Shown one piece after another: positions 1 to 12,400 of a stretch of DNA of 64,000 bases. Within the stretch, counting starts at the first letter, position 1; the number at the start of each line of letters is the position of its first letter. A model generated the notes under the pieces. That model did no database searches. It saw only the letters and a list, made by a program, of their open reading frames with translations, and was not told the origin of the DNA. This stretch comes from Ailanthus altissimus. Lineage: Eukaryota > Streptophyta > Magnoliopsida > Sapindales > Simaroubaceae. The stretch covers positions 4,526,001 through 4,590,000 of the forward strand of contig OX327686.1 in assembly GCA_946807835.1 (NCBI GenBank), in the 5' to 3' direction. Both the position numbers and the translations under genes were made by a program.

Positions 1-478
1 CCACACAATTTTTTTATTGTATTCTAGTTTCTCTTTGCACCTCATCTTACATCGCATCTGTAATGGTATGATCTATGGTTGATTTCACAGTAAACCTTAA
101 ACTTCTCTCTATATCTGTCTTGATCTAACAAGCACAAACTATCTCGCAACCTTTGTCGGCTTATGTGTTTTTTGGTCCAATATTTCTGTTTATTACTTAG
201 CGGTAGTATTGTTCACAACAATTCCCTTTTGCATATGTGCAAAGTTGTCCTTGTAATCATACACACAAAGGAAAATAAGAAGAAATATGAACAAAAGAAT
301 TTCTTAGATAGCATCTTCTCTCCCATCTTTAGAATGCTTTGCTGTTTCTGTTTCTCAGGGTATATTTTTCCATATTTATTTTCATAATTAATGATGTGCT
401 AATCATTTTCAGGGTAATTATTTTCTTATCCTTGAGTCAAAATTGTGGAAATCAAATAGGTAAAGCTACAAGAACACC
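1..478 (+). other. Villin gene 5' flank and probable 5' UTR
   Basis: No coding exon is supported here. A pyrimidine-rich stretch ending in AG at 411-412 looks like a splice acceptor, so the last ~65 bases before the villin start may be a 5' UTR exon whose intron begins upstream or outside the window. The short open frames in this stretch have no recognisable content. The transcription start cannot be placed from sequence alone. Confidence 0.4.
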
Positions 479-3400
479 ATGGCAGTTTCGATGAGAGATT
501 TAGATTCAGCTTTCCAAGGAGCTGGACAAAAAGCGTATCCTTTTTTCTTTTAAAATATAGACCATGTATGCAGAATTTATCATCACCCATAAATTTGATA
601 TATATATATATATATATATTTTCTTTACATTGTAATATGTTGATATTATCAAACTTCAAAGAAATTTATGATATGAATATGTGGTAAATGAATGATAATT
701 CAAACAATGCCAACAGCTAATGCAGCTGCAGCTGCGCACTGGTGTTGTTTATCTAGACATTGTCATTGACTTGATCTTATTCATCAAGTTTTATCCTTGA
801 CTAATTACAGTGGAATTGAAATATGGCGCATTGAAAATTTTAAACCTGTTCCTGTACCAAAGTCCTCTTATGGGAAATTTTACACAGGGGATTCTTACGT
901 GATTTTGAAGGTAATTGGTTTGATTATGTTCTGATTGTCTTTCTCATCCATATATATATATGTATGTATACTGTAATTGGTCCCAAAAGGAGTATGAACA
1001 TCATTCTCAACCATTTTCAAGGGGTTTGTATCATGGTTTTTATTTCTCGAATTTGTTCTCATGTACCCTATATTGTATAATTATTAAATGGTTATAGTTA
1101 TACTTGTCTTGCTTACCTTTGTAGAGGTCTATTTTGTTTGATAAATGCGCAACAGCTTGTAGTAAGTCTTCTTTTGATTAAAGGTACATCTAGGTCAGGT
1201 TTGAGTAGCTTTAGGTTTTAGATGGTAATTTGGAAGGTTACCCTGTATAACTGTTGTCTCGAAAGTCTTAACAGAATTTTTTGGTGATGCCTCCCTGTTG
1301 TATGATGGAGCTAATTTGTATTAATAACTTAATCTGGGCTTATCAATATCAAATAAATTTACTTGTTCACATGTCTCTAATTTTCCACTAGCTGCACTGC
1401 TTTCATGACTAGATATTTTGGTTTGTTTTTTCAGCGTGTCCATGTTTAAGATTGAAGATGCCAATAGATTAGTTGTTTAGGATAAGTAAATATAAGATCA
1501 TGAAGCTTTTGACTCCCATTATTCTTTTTCCTCTCTTTAACCTGTCTGTGTTCTTCTATTTTCCTGACATCTAAAGTTTCATGGTAATATTCCTATCAAA
1601 AAATGAATGGCAAAAGGCTGCTATAGCTAGTGTAAGGGTGGTCGTACAGTATATCCAGAACTGGCCTTAAAACTCTGCAAGTTCTTTTACTTTCATTAGG
1701 TCCAATCATCTGCTGGTACATATTATATTCTGAACAGATGGTCTATTAACATATTAAGCAGGTGATTTAACAGCTACACTGTACTTACCCTTGCATTTAA
1801 TGCTTTAATTTTCTCAGAAGTGAGTAATTAACACTTTGCATTGTTTCATCAGCATTGTTTATTATGTGTAACATTGCTTTCTCTTGTGTAGACAACTGCC
1901 TCAAAAAGTGGTGCCTTACGTCATGATATCCATTATTGGATTGGCAAAGATACCTCTCAGGTAGTCCTAATTTAACACAGTTCTAGTTCTTGTCCAACTA
2001 TAATATTACAATCATATAGTTTGATTTTGTAACCACAATTATGTTAAAATAGGATGAAGCAGGTACTGCTGCCATCAAGACTGTTGAACTGGATGCGGCT
2101 CTTGGAGGACGTGCTGTTCAGTATCGTGAAATACAGGGCCATGAAACAGAGAAGTTCCTATCATATTTTAAACCGTGTATCATTCCTCAAGAAGGTGGGG
2201 TTGCATCTGGATTTAAACATGCCAAGGCTGAAGAATTTCAAACACGTTTGTTTGTTTGCAGAGGAAAGCATGTAGTTCATGTAAAAGAGGCAAGTCTATG
2301 GACATAGTTGCTCTAAGGCAATCGATTCTTCTCAATGATGACTTTCCATATATGTTTTCTTTATGAAATGCTTTTCTTTTGTTGACAGCTTCCTTTTGCT
2401 CGATCATCACTCAACCATGACGATATATTTATATTAGATACTAAATCTAAGATTTTTCAATTTAATGGCTCTAATTCCTCTATTCAAGAGAGAGCAAAGG
2501 CTCTTGAAGTTGTACAGTACATTAAAGATACTTATCACGATGGAAAATGTGAGATAGCTACAATTGGTAAGTTTTAGATTAGGAAGCTCAAATTTGATAT
2601 CTGAACGATTTTCTTTGAGTGTAATGGCTTGTACTTTATCCAGAGGATGGAAAATTGATGGCTGATGCTGAAACTGGGGAATTTTGGGGCTTCTTTGGTG
2701 GCTTTGCTCCACTTCCAAGGAAAACTGCTGTTGATGAGGATAAGGTTGTCGATTCTCATTCTACTAAGCTATACAGGTAATCATCATTTTAACTTGGTCT
2801 TTGGTTCTTTTACTGCATTGTTAGGCTGATCTGCAATAAATATATCTTTTTGTATGTGTAAATTGACTCATTATTGTCTATTGATAGAGTTTGCTATACC
2901 CGTGCAATGATTGCATGTTCCTTCTCCACATCTTTTTGCTATTAACTTCTCTGAGATGATTCAAAACTCTGAACTAGCAAACCACTATGAATTCTTTTAT
3001 TGTGTACTTACTTATTTCTTTTCGTAGAAAAAGATGGAAAATTGTTAAAAAACCAGATAGCAATCTGAATTTTGCATTTCCTGAAATGATGTTGCTTTTG
3101 TAACAATGAGTTGCCAGATCCTATAATTCTTTAGTTCTGACTGAAGTATATTTTCCTTTCAAGTGTTGACAAGGGTCAGGCGAATCCTGTTGAGGCTGAT
3201 TCTTTGACAAGGGATTTGCTAGACACAAACAAATGCTATCTTCTAGACTGTGGGATGGAAGTGTTTGTGTGGATGGGGAGAAATACTTCTCTTGACGAGA
3301 GAAAAAGTGCTAGTGGAGCCGCAGAAGTATTATATTGTCCTATTTGATCCAATATGTTTTGTCAGTCTTGATTAATATACTTATCATTTGTCATGCTTTT

Positions 3401-6400
3401 TCCGGTCTCTGGTCTCCCTGAAACAGGAGTTGCTCAAAGGGTCTGATCGATCAAAATCTCACATAATTCGTGTCATTGAGGGATTTGAGACAGTTATGTT
3501 TCGATCAAAGTTTGATTCCTGGCCCCAGACGACTAATGTGACTGTTTCTGAAGATGGTAGAGGCAAAGTTGCTGGTCAGTAACTCAAATGTTGTTTAAAC
3601 GCAGTTGTCTTTGTTATATACTATCTTTCTTAAAATTATCATTATTACATTGATCTCATGATATGTATTGGTAGTCTTATACTTACCATCACAATTTTCA
3701 CCTTGTTATTGTAGCTCTTCTAAAGCGTCAGGGTGTTAATGTCAAAGGCTTGTTGAAAGCTGAGCCTGTAAAAGCAGAACCTCAGCCATATATTGATTGC
3801 ACAGGAAATTTGCAGGTGCCTAGCTGTGTGTATTACGTTTATTTCTACAATAGTCTGCTAGATTTACTGTTCACATGGAATTCTGAGTTTATATGAGGCC
3901 TCTTCTCAAATCATTTTTCCTTTTCACCATTTAAATTTACATCTCAATGATCTATGGAAGAAAGTATACCGCGTAAGCCTACTATTTTCTTTTCACCAGA
4001 AGTTTTGCCAGACATATTGCTTTCCATAAACCTTCTTTACTTGCCTGGAATAAGACACGTAAGCGAATGAAGGAATTAGGCCAGAAATGGCAGGAATCTG
4101 CATTGCTCGATTGGAATGGAGATGCTAAAGAATCAATTTGGAAATTTCCTGTGAGCTCTGCAAAATAAGTAGTAGCCTGAACATTTGTTGGAAACTAAAA
4201 TAAGCTTAGGGAAGGTATTAAAAGGTTCCGAGAGACCTGTTGCTGGACAGTTGTAGATAAAATTTTAGGTGACATTAAAATAAATGTGTAAGACTTACTG
4301 ATCTGCTATCAACAAGTTTCATGCCTAGTTTTTGACGGTCCCTAGATGTTTGAGAAATTTATCTTTTGGAAATAAAAACTTGCTTGCTTCCTAAGATCAA
4401 ATTCATTAGTTCACAAACGCAGTTCACAAAATGTGAATGAAATTTGTACATCAGAATTTATGATTTTGTTGCTTTTCTCCCTCTGTTTGTGCAGGTTTGG
4501 CGCGTGAATGGTCGGGAAAAGGTTCACCTTCCAGCCGCTGATCAGTCAAAACTTTACAGTGGGGATTGCTATGTTTTTCAGTATTCGTATCCTGGAGAAG
4601 ATAAAGAGGAATATCTTATAGGAACATGGTTCGGAAAACAGAGTGTGGAGGTAAATTTAAGCATTTTGTGCTACCTTTTCCCATGCAGTTTCTATTTTGT
4701 CCACCCCATCCCCACAACTACACCACTTCCTTGTTATTTATAGAATACTACCTTCTAGACTTGAGTAACATTCCCAAAGGAATGCCCAGTATTGGATGAC
4801 CAGATAGGATTGGATTACTACGTGGGATTGGACTGGACTAGACTAGGACTGAATTTACTATTGTACATTGTTTGGTTTGAAGTGGGATTAGACAAGATTG
4901 TACTGAGTCAAATTCCTGTCAAATGAATGAAACAAATTCAATGAAAGCTAGTTAGATATTTAATATAAATTTCCAATTAATTGCTGAATGGTTGATGTAA
5001 ATAAATTAATAATATGTATTTGTACTTGTAATATTAATTATGTCATTTCCATGTCAATTAGTATTAATAAGTATATAATTTGTGTTATAATTGTGTAACT
5101 AAATGTTTATTCCTCTATTTTTTATTACTGAAAATCAGGAAGGTGTTGTTGGACGATTGATTTTCTTTTTGGTTTTTCTTGCCGTATTAATTTTCTTTGC
5201 ATAGACTAACAGTCGACCCTTTTGTATTTTTCTTTTCTTTTGAATATAAAAAGACATCTATATAAAGCGTACGAAGACATCTGTGGTCGTTCTTAATGTG
5301 TGGCTTGGTTAATGTATTTGCTATAATGGTATACCTTTTTTATCTAATAAGTTTAATTTGTACATCTGGCATGTGCGATTTATTGTTTCTTTAATTGTTG
5401 TCACTTGGATTTGGACACTTCTTGTAAGATTTGGTGCTTTGTGCAGACATTGGCTATTGTTGAGATGTAGATTAGCTGTCTATGTATATAATAACCTAGG
5501 TAGAGCCTACCATTTAGAATTAAGAATGATTTCTTAAGTCTATAAAATGTAATTCCATTCTATGTAAACACATAAGTTTTCTTATTTCTCTCAATTACTT
5601 CACATGGTATCAGAGCCTACTCTTGGCTTCTGAGTTGTCTTCCTTCTGGCAATACTGCCTGTCATTTCCGGTAGCATTGTTTGTTGTTTTCGGCCACTGT
5701 GCTCCAATTTTTTTTTTACAATGGTTGTGCCCTCTTTTTTGGTGAACGTAACCACAGAAGGATCTCGCCAGCAAGACTTGAGAAGTCGTCATCGGAGTAT
5801 CACTAGACGCGCCCTAAGTGCTAGAAACAATTTCACATTCTGGCGACCGTACAACTCTCTAGTGACCGTATCAACCTTCGGCCATCTCCATAGATCTTAG
5901 AAGACGCTGGCGACCAATTCTACCGAAGTTTGATCTCCACTGCCTAACGGATGCGCCACCACACGCCGGAGACAACTCCACTCTTCGGCGAACTTCCATC
6001 GCTGATCTACGCCTCTTCGGCGCACGTGCAGCCTCATCGTTGGTACCATCGAATTCAGACAACGCCGGTCTACCCCTTCAGCCGGCACATCTTCCTCAAT
6101 CACCAGTGTGTCTTCCTTCGTCACCGGCATGTGATCTCCGATCAATTTCTTTAGCGGACGTGTACTTACACCGTTAGTACCATTGCACTTAGACAGCGCC
6201 GATCTATTATCTTGACTGCTGCCTCACTACCGTTGCTAGACCGCCGTTGCTGGACCACTATCTCTGTTGTCGAAAAATTACAACCGAAGCCAAAAACTGT
6301 TTTTGGATTGTCAGAACCTCTTCCATCCTCATTTTATCCAATTTGTGATTAAATATGGCCATTGAGAGCTCCAAAACAGGTTCTACATTATACTTTAACT

Positions 6401-9400
6401 CATTTCCTACTTTCATAACTGAAAAATTAGTAGAAAGTAGTAATTATACTTCCTGAGCCGCGTCTGTTGAGTTATGGCGTAGAAGACCATTTAACTATTA
6501 GGGTTACAGATTTGCAAGATAAAGATACAACTGAGCGGAAAAAGATTGATGCTTTATTGTGTAACCAATTATGGCAAAGCATTGATCCTCAACTATATCC
6601 CATTTATAAGGCCTATCAGATTTGTTTTGATATTTCGAATCAGGTTCAATGTTATATACTAATGACATTCAAAAACTATATTCTGTTGTCTCGAATCTTG
6701 TCAATCTAAAACGATAGGGTATGGATATGTTAGAATTCCTTGAACGGATGGCATCTCTCAGGACTGAATTCAATTCACTTCTACCAGTTGGTAAGACTGT
6801 CATCGAAGACCTTGCACAGAGGGATAAATTTTTTATGGTTCTAACCCTGACTTCTATTAGTTCTGAGCTCTCACAAATATGTGATCAGATCTTTGCCAGT
6901 GCGACTATCCCCTTTATGGATGAGGTGTTTGCTTGGCTTCTTCGTGTTTCTGCTCAAGGTCTTGTTCCTGGAACATCTGCAGTTGACTTCTCTGCCTTAG
7001 CTTCTCAATCTCAATCACATAGTTCTTTAAAAGGATACGAAGGCGATCGCAACAAGAATTGCCCTAAGTGTAGTTATTGACAACATTGGGGCCATATTCA
7101 AGAAAAAATGTTACAAGTTGCATGGACGGCCTCATCGAGTTACTAGTCTTGCTCACAATGATCAATCTGGCACCCCAAACAACTATTTTCATCATTGACT
7201 ATTACTGGTGTTGATTATGAGAATTACCTTAAATATCAAGCAGCTAAGCAATCTACCTCCCCCATTACTTCCATTGTCAATACTGGTAATTTCGTCGCCT
7301 GCCTTACTCATCTTCCCTTCAAGAACCATAGGTCCTTGATTCTGGTGCCTCAGACCAATTTCTGGTAACCTTTAATTACTCTCTTGTATTTCTGAGTTTG
7401 GATTAGTACCATTTGTCACTTTAATTAATGGAACCAAAACCATTACTAAAGCAATTGGTCGAACTCTCCCCCTACCTTTTTTACCTTTAGATTCTGTTCT
7501 CTATATCCCACAATGTCCTTTTAATCTTATCTCTGTTAGTAAACTCACTCACTCTTTAAACTGTGCAATCACTTTTATTAATAACTTTGTTCTTATATAG
7601 GATTGCAGTATGGGACAAAAAATTGGCGCAGGTTATGAGTCACAGGGGCTCTATCATTTGAGTATTCGTCAACCATCTGTTGCATGCACTATTACTGAAT
7701 CATCGGCACTCCTCTATAATCGTTTGAGACATCTAAATCTGTTAAAGCTTCAGAAAATAGTTTTCGGTCTCTCTAGTTTATCGTCTTTCAATTGAGAGTC
7801 TTGTCAGCTTGGAAAATACTCTCGTGGATCATTTCCAAAGCGGGTCAATAATCGGGCTACGTCCCTTTTTGAATTAGTTCATTCAGATGTTTGGGGTCCT
7901 AGTTGCGTTTCATCTATTTTAGGATTTAAATATATTGTTTCGTTTATTGATGATTATTCACATTGCACTTGGTTATTTTTAATGAAAGATCGTTTTGAAT
8001 TATTTTCCATCTTTGAATCTCTCTGTGTTGAAATTACGACACAATTCTCCACTACTATTTGTATATTACGTAGTGATAGTTCATATGAATATTTTTCTGC
8101 ACCTTTTACTAAATTTATGTCTTCTCAGGGCATCTTACATCAGTATTCCTGTTTCTATACTCCACAACAAAATGGAGTTGTCAAACGTAAGAACAAATAT
8201 CTCATTGAAACTGACTGCACTTTATTTATACAAAATAATGTTCCTCTCTGTTTTTGGTCCGATGCTGTTTTTACTGCTTGTTTTTTGATAAATCGAATGC
8301 GCGCCTCCGTGTTACAACATTAGGTCCCTCATCTTGTTCTGCATTCTGATCGACCTTTGTTTTCTCTTCCGCCGCGTGTCTTTGGCTGCACATGTTTTGT
8401 CCATGTCTTCTCTCCTCGTCAAGACAGATTATCTGCTCGATCCATCAAATGTCTTTTTCTTGGCTACTCATATCTTTAGAAAAGTAATAAGTGTTATTCC
8501 CTTGACACCTGACGTTATTTCCTTTCTGCTGTTGTCACTTTTTTTGAGTCTTTCCCTTTCTTTTCTTTTTTTGTTTTGGAAAATATGTTTATCACAGAGG
8601 TTCTTCCAGTTCCTTATATTCTTTCTCCCGAGTCAAACATTGAACTCGTTCCTGTCCCACAGTATAATCCTCCCATAGGAGATTCTCCCTCTCCAGCTCA
8701 TGATAGTCTCGTTCCTTTTGATCCTGTAGGTAATGACAATGATACCGCTCCTGAGGCTCTTAAGGTTCCCATTGAGTCACTTCCTGCTCTATATTCCTCT
8801 CTTACTGAGGTCTTGTCTCTTGCTGATCAATTTTCAATTGCTGTCCGTAAAGGTATACGATCCACTCGCAACCTTCATCCTATTTATAATTTTCTTAGTT
8901 ACCATTGTCTATCTTTTCTATACTATGCTTTTGTATCTACTTTATCTTGTCTTTATTCCTATCACTATTAGTGAGGGACTTTTACATCTTGGGTGGCGTC
9001 AAGCAACGAATGAGAAAATAACTGCTTTGCACAATAATGATACATGGGAATTAGTCTGATTGCCACCAGGACATTCCACTGTTGGTTGTCATTGGATTTA
9101 TGCTGTCAAATTGGCCAGGTTGATAGGTTAAAGGCAAGGTTGGTTGCAAAGGGATACACATAGACCAATGGCTTAGATTATTCTAAAACCTTCTCTCCTG
9201 CGACTGAAATGTCATTTGTTCGGTTGTTCTTATCTATGATTGCTATTCGCAAATGGTCTTTGTACCAGCTTAACATAAAAAATGTCTTTCTCCATGGTGA
9301 GCTTTAGGAAGAGATTTATATGGAGCAACCACTTAGTTTTGTTGCTCAATGAGAGTCTGGTTTGGTACGTAAATTTTATCGCTCATTGTATGGTTTAAAA

Positions 9401-12400
9401 CAATCTCCTTATGTTTGGTTTGGTCTTTTCAGTACTGTTATCCAGGAGTTTGACATGATTTGGAGTCAAGTCAGATCACTCTGTTTTTTTATAGGCATAC
9501 AACATAAGAATATAGCATATGTCTGGTGGTCTATGTTGACGATATTGTCATTACAGGAAGCGATTAGGATGGTATTAAGCAATTGAAAAATCATTTCTTT
9601 AATCGTTTTTAGACTAAAGAGTTGGGATTGCTCAAATACTTTCTCGGTATAGAGGTTGCTTAGTCAAGCTTTGAGATTGCTATCACCTAGAGAAAGTATA
9701 CTTTGGATATTTTGGAATAAATAGGGATGTTGGACTGCAGACTTGTAGATTCTCCCATGGATCCTAATACTAAACTCCTACCTAGACAGGAAGAGCCTTT
9801 TACAGATCCTAGGAGATATCGGAGACTAGTTGGTAAGCCTAATTACCTTACCATCACACGACCCGATATTTTCTTTTCGGTTAGTGTTGTCAGTCAGTTT
9901 CTACAGTCTCCATGTGATAGTCATTGGGACGCAATTATCCAAATTTTACGATAGATCAAGGGTGCACTAGGAAAAAGGTTTGCTCTATGAAAATAAGGGT
10001 CATACACATGTAGTCGGATATTCAGATGCTGATTGGGTAGGTTCTCTATCAAATAGACGTTCTACTACTTGGTATTGTATTTTTGTTGGAGAAAACCTTG
10101 TATTATGGAAAAGTAAGAAGCAAAAAGTTGTTGCCAGGTCAACTGTAGAAGTAGAATATTGTGTCATGGCTTTAGCAACATATAAGCTTATATGGTTAAA
10201 ACAGTTGATACAAGAATTGATATTTGCAGACATATCACAAATGAAGTTACGTTGTGATAATCAAGCTGCATTTCACATTTCATCCAACCCAGTATTTCAT
10301 GAAAGGATAGCGTATAGAAATTGATTGCCATTTTATTCGAGAGAAGATTTTGTCTGGCTGTATTTCCACAAGTCATATTTGTTCAAACGACCAACTAGCA
10401 AACATCCTTACTAAATCTCTCAAGGGTCCTCGAATTGATTTCATTTGTAACAAGCTTGGAGCATATGATTTATATGCTCCAGCTTGGGGGGCAGTGTTGA
10501 GATGTAGATTAGCTGTCTATGTATATAATAACCTAGGTAGAGCCTACCATTTAGAATTAAGAATGATTTCTTAAGCCTATAAAATGATGTAATTCCATTC
10601 TATGTAAACACACAAGTTTTCTTCTTTCTCTGAATTACTTCACAGCTATCATTAATTCTATGTAATAATATGAGAAACAAAATATCAACTATGCATTTGA
10701 GTTCAATTCTGCAATGAATTGTGTGAGATTCCAGAAAGTTCAATGTATTGGCTAATTTTGATTGAGGTACTTTATTATTTAAATTCATATTATCTTCATG
10801 TGAACTCTGGAATGTATCTAAGAAAAGAGCACTGTTAATTGGGATACACACTGGTTCTTTTTCTTTTCCCCCTATACATAGCATTCTGCTAAAGTCAGTA
10901 TTGCTTGCTGTGCGCAGACAATATCAATGCATATTTACATGTGCTTATGTATGCACACTGAAACACTGACAATAAACAAATGAAAATACATTCGAGTGTT
11001 AACATTAGTTATTTCATTCTCTCATTGAGTTTTTATTACTGCACATAGGAAGAAAGAGCTTCTTCTATTTCACTGGCAAGTAAGATGGTTGAGTCATTGA
11101 AGTTTCTCCCTTCCCAGGTGGGTTTTTTTCACCTATGATTGATTTTATTATATTTAAAGAAGTAATTTTTCTCCTATCAAAAGAGAAATAATTTCTCTTT
11201 GCTACGTTCTGTTTTTATTGCTGATTTACTCATTGTTGATCCTTAGGCCCGCATCTATGAAGGAAATGAACCAATTCAGTTCTTTGCAATCTTCCAAAGC
11301 TTTATTGTTTTTAAGGTTTGTGGAAATTTTATAAAAAAGCTTAATATTTTTCCATTAAGAATTGGTGAGTTTTAATTCTTCATGTGACTGTAAATTTATC
11401 AGGGTGGTCTTAGCGACGGATACAAGAAGTACATTGCAGAGAAGGAACTCCCGGATGAGACATACAAGGAGGATGGTGTTGCACTATTTCGAGTTCAGGG
11501 TTCTGGACCTGATAATATGCAAGCAATACAAGTTGAATCAGTATGCCATCCTCTGTTTCTATGTTATATCCTCTAGAAGTAATTATGGAGCATATTTATG
11601 TTGGTGTTCTTATTTTGGAAGTGAAGGTCCAACTTTATTACTATTAGTTAGTTGTTATATATTCGTGGTAATTCGTCATGGAACATAATAAATATGCATT
11701 GTGTTTTCTTTGTTCTTTTGAGTACGGGTCAAAGAAGCCATTACCACTGCATGTTATGTTCTTTTACATATTTCCTTGCCTCTTGTGAGACTTGTATGCA
11801 CACTTCACAGCAGGGCCAAGAAACCAGAAAGGAAAATAAAAATAAGAAAACGATAAGCTGACTGTCTACTTCTTTTAACGTGAACCCTATTATTCACAAT
11901 ATCTTTTTTTTTTTTTATAATTATTATTATTCTAGTATCATTATTAAATTAGCTCTGAAATAACAAAGATTTGACTGTTCTGGAATAACAAAATGTAAAA
12001 CATAAAGGTTGAATAAATTGTATCAAGATGCTTATACAGGTACTGGAGGGCCAAAATTACATGTTCTAAGATTGAAATTTACCTTGAACCCAAAAATTGT
12101 ATTTAGTCTCAATCTAATTGAACAAGTTTGCAAATTCTGCCAGGAATGTCTTGAAAAATTTTATGCACTGGTCAAATAGGTAGATGCTTAATGTTCTAAG
12201 CACTCGTATCTGAAAATTTTCCTCTTACTTTATCCTCATTTCATCTTGCACTGAAACATCTATTTTCGAAGATTTTACCGATTATCAAGTTTTGAAGTCA
12301 TTGAATCTAAACATATGAGATAACAATTTAATGTTGAAATTGTTTAGCACAACCTTTGTATGATTCTTAATGGAAATATTACAAAATGGATCCCTTTATA

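Larger units (their letters stand above)
5458..10644 (+). mobile_element. Ty1-copia LTR retrotransposon, complete but coding-dead, in villin intron 10
   Basis: A 5187-bp element in the same orientation as villin. It is bounded by short LTRs (147 and 150 bp) that start TGTTGAGATG and end TTCACA, and flanked by a perfect 5-bp target duplication GCTAT (5453-5457 and 10645-10649). A primer-binding site follows the 5' LTR and a purine tract precedes the 3' LTR. The inside runs gag, integrase, reverse transcriptase, RNase H, which is the copia order. Many stops and frameshifts break the polyprotein. Without it, villin intron 10 would be about 1.2 kb instead of 6.4 kb. Confidence 0.95.

Noticed and set aside
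8334..9059. Long hydrophobic plus-strand frames (Leu/Ser/Phe-rich) resembling membrane proteins
   Set aside because: They are out-of-frame readings of the decayed copia integrase-reverse transcriptase region, T-rich by composition.
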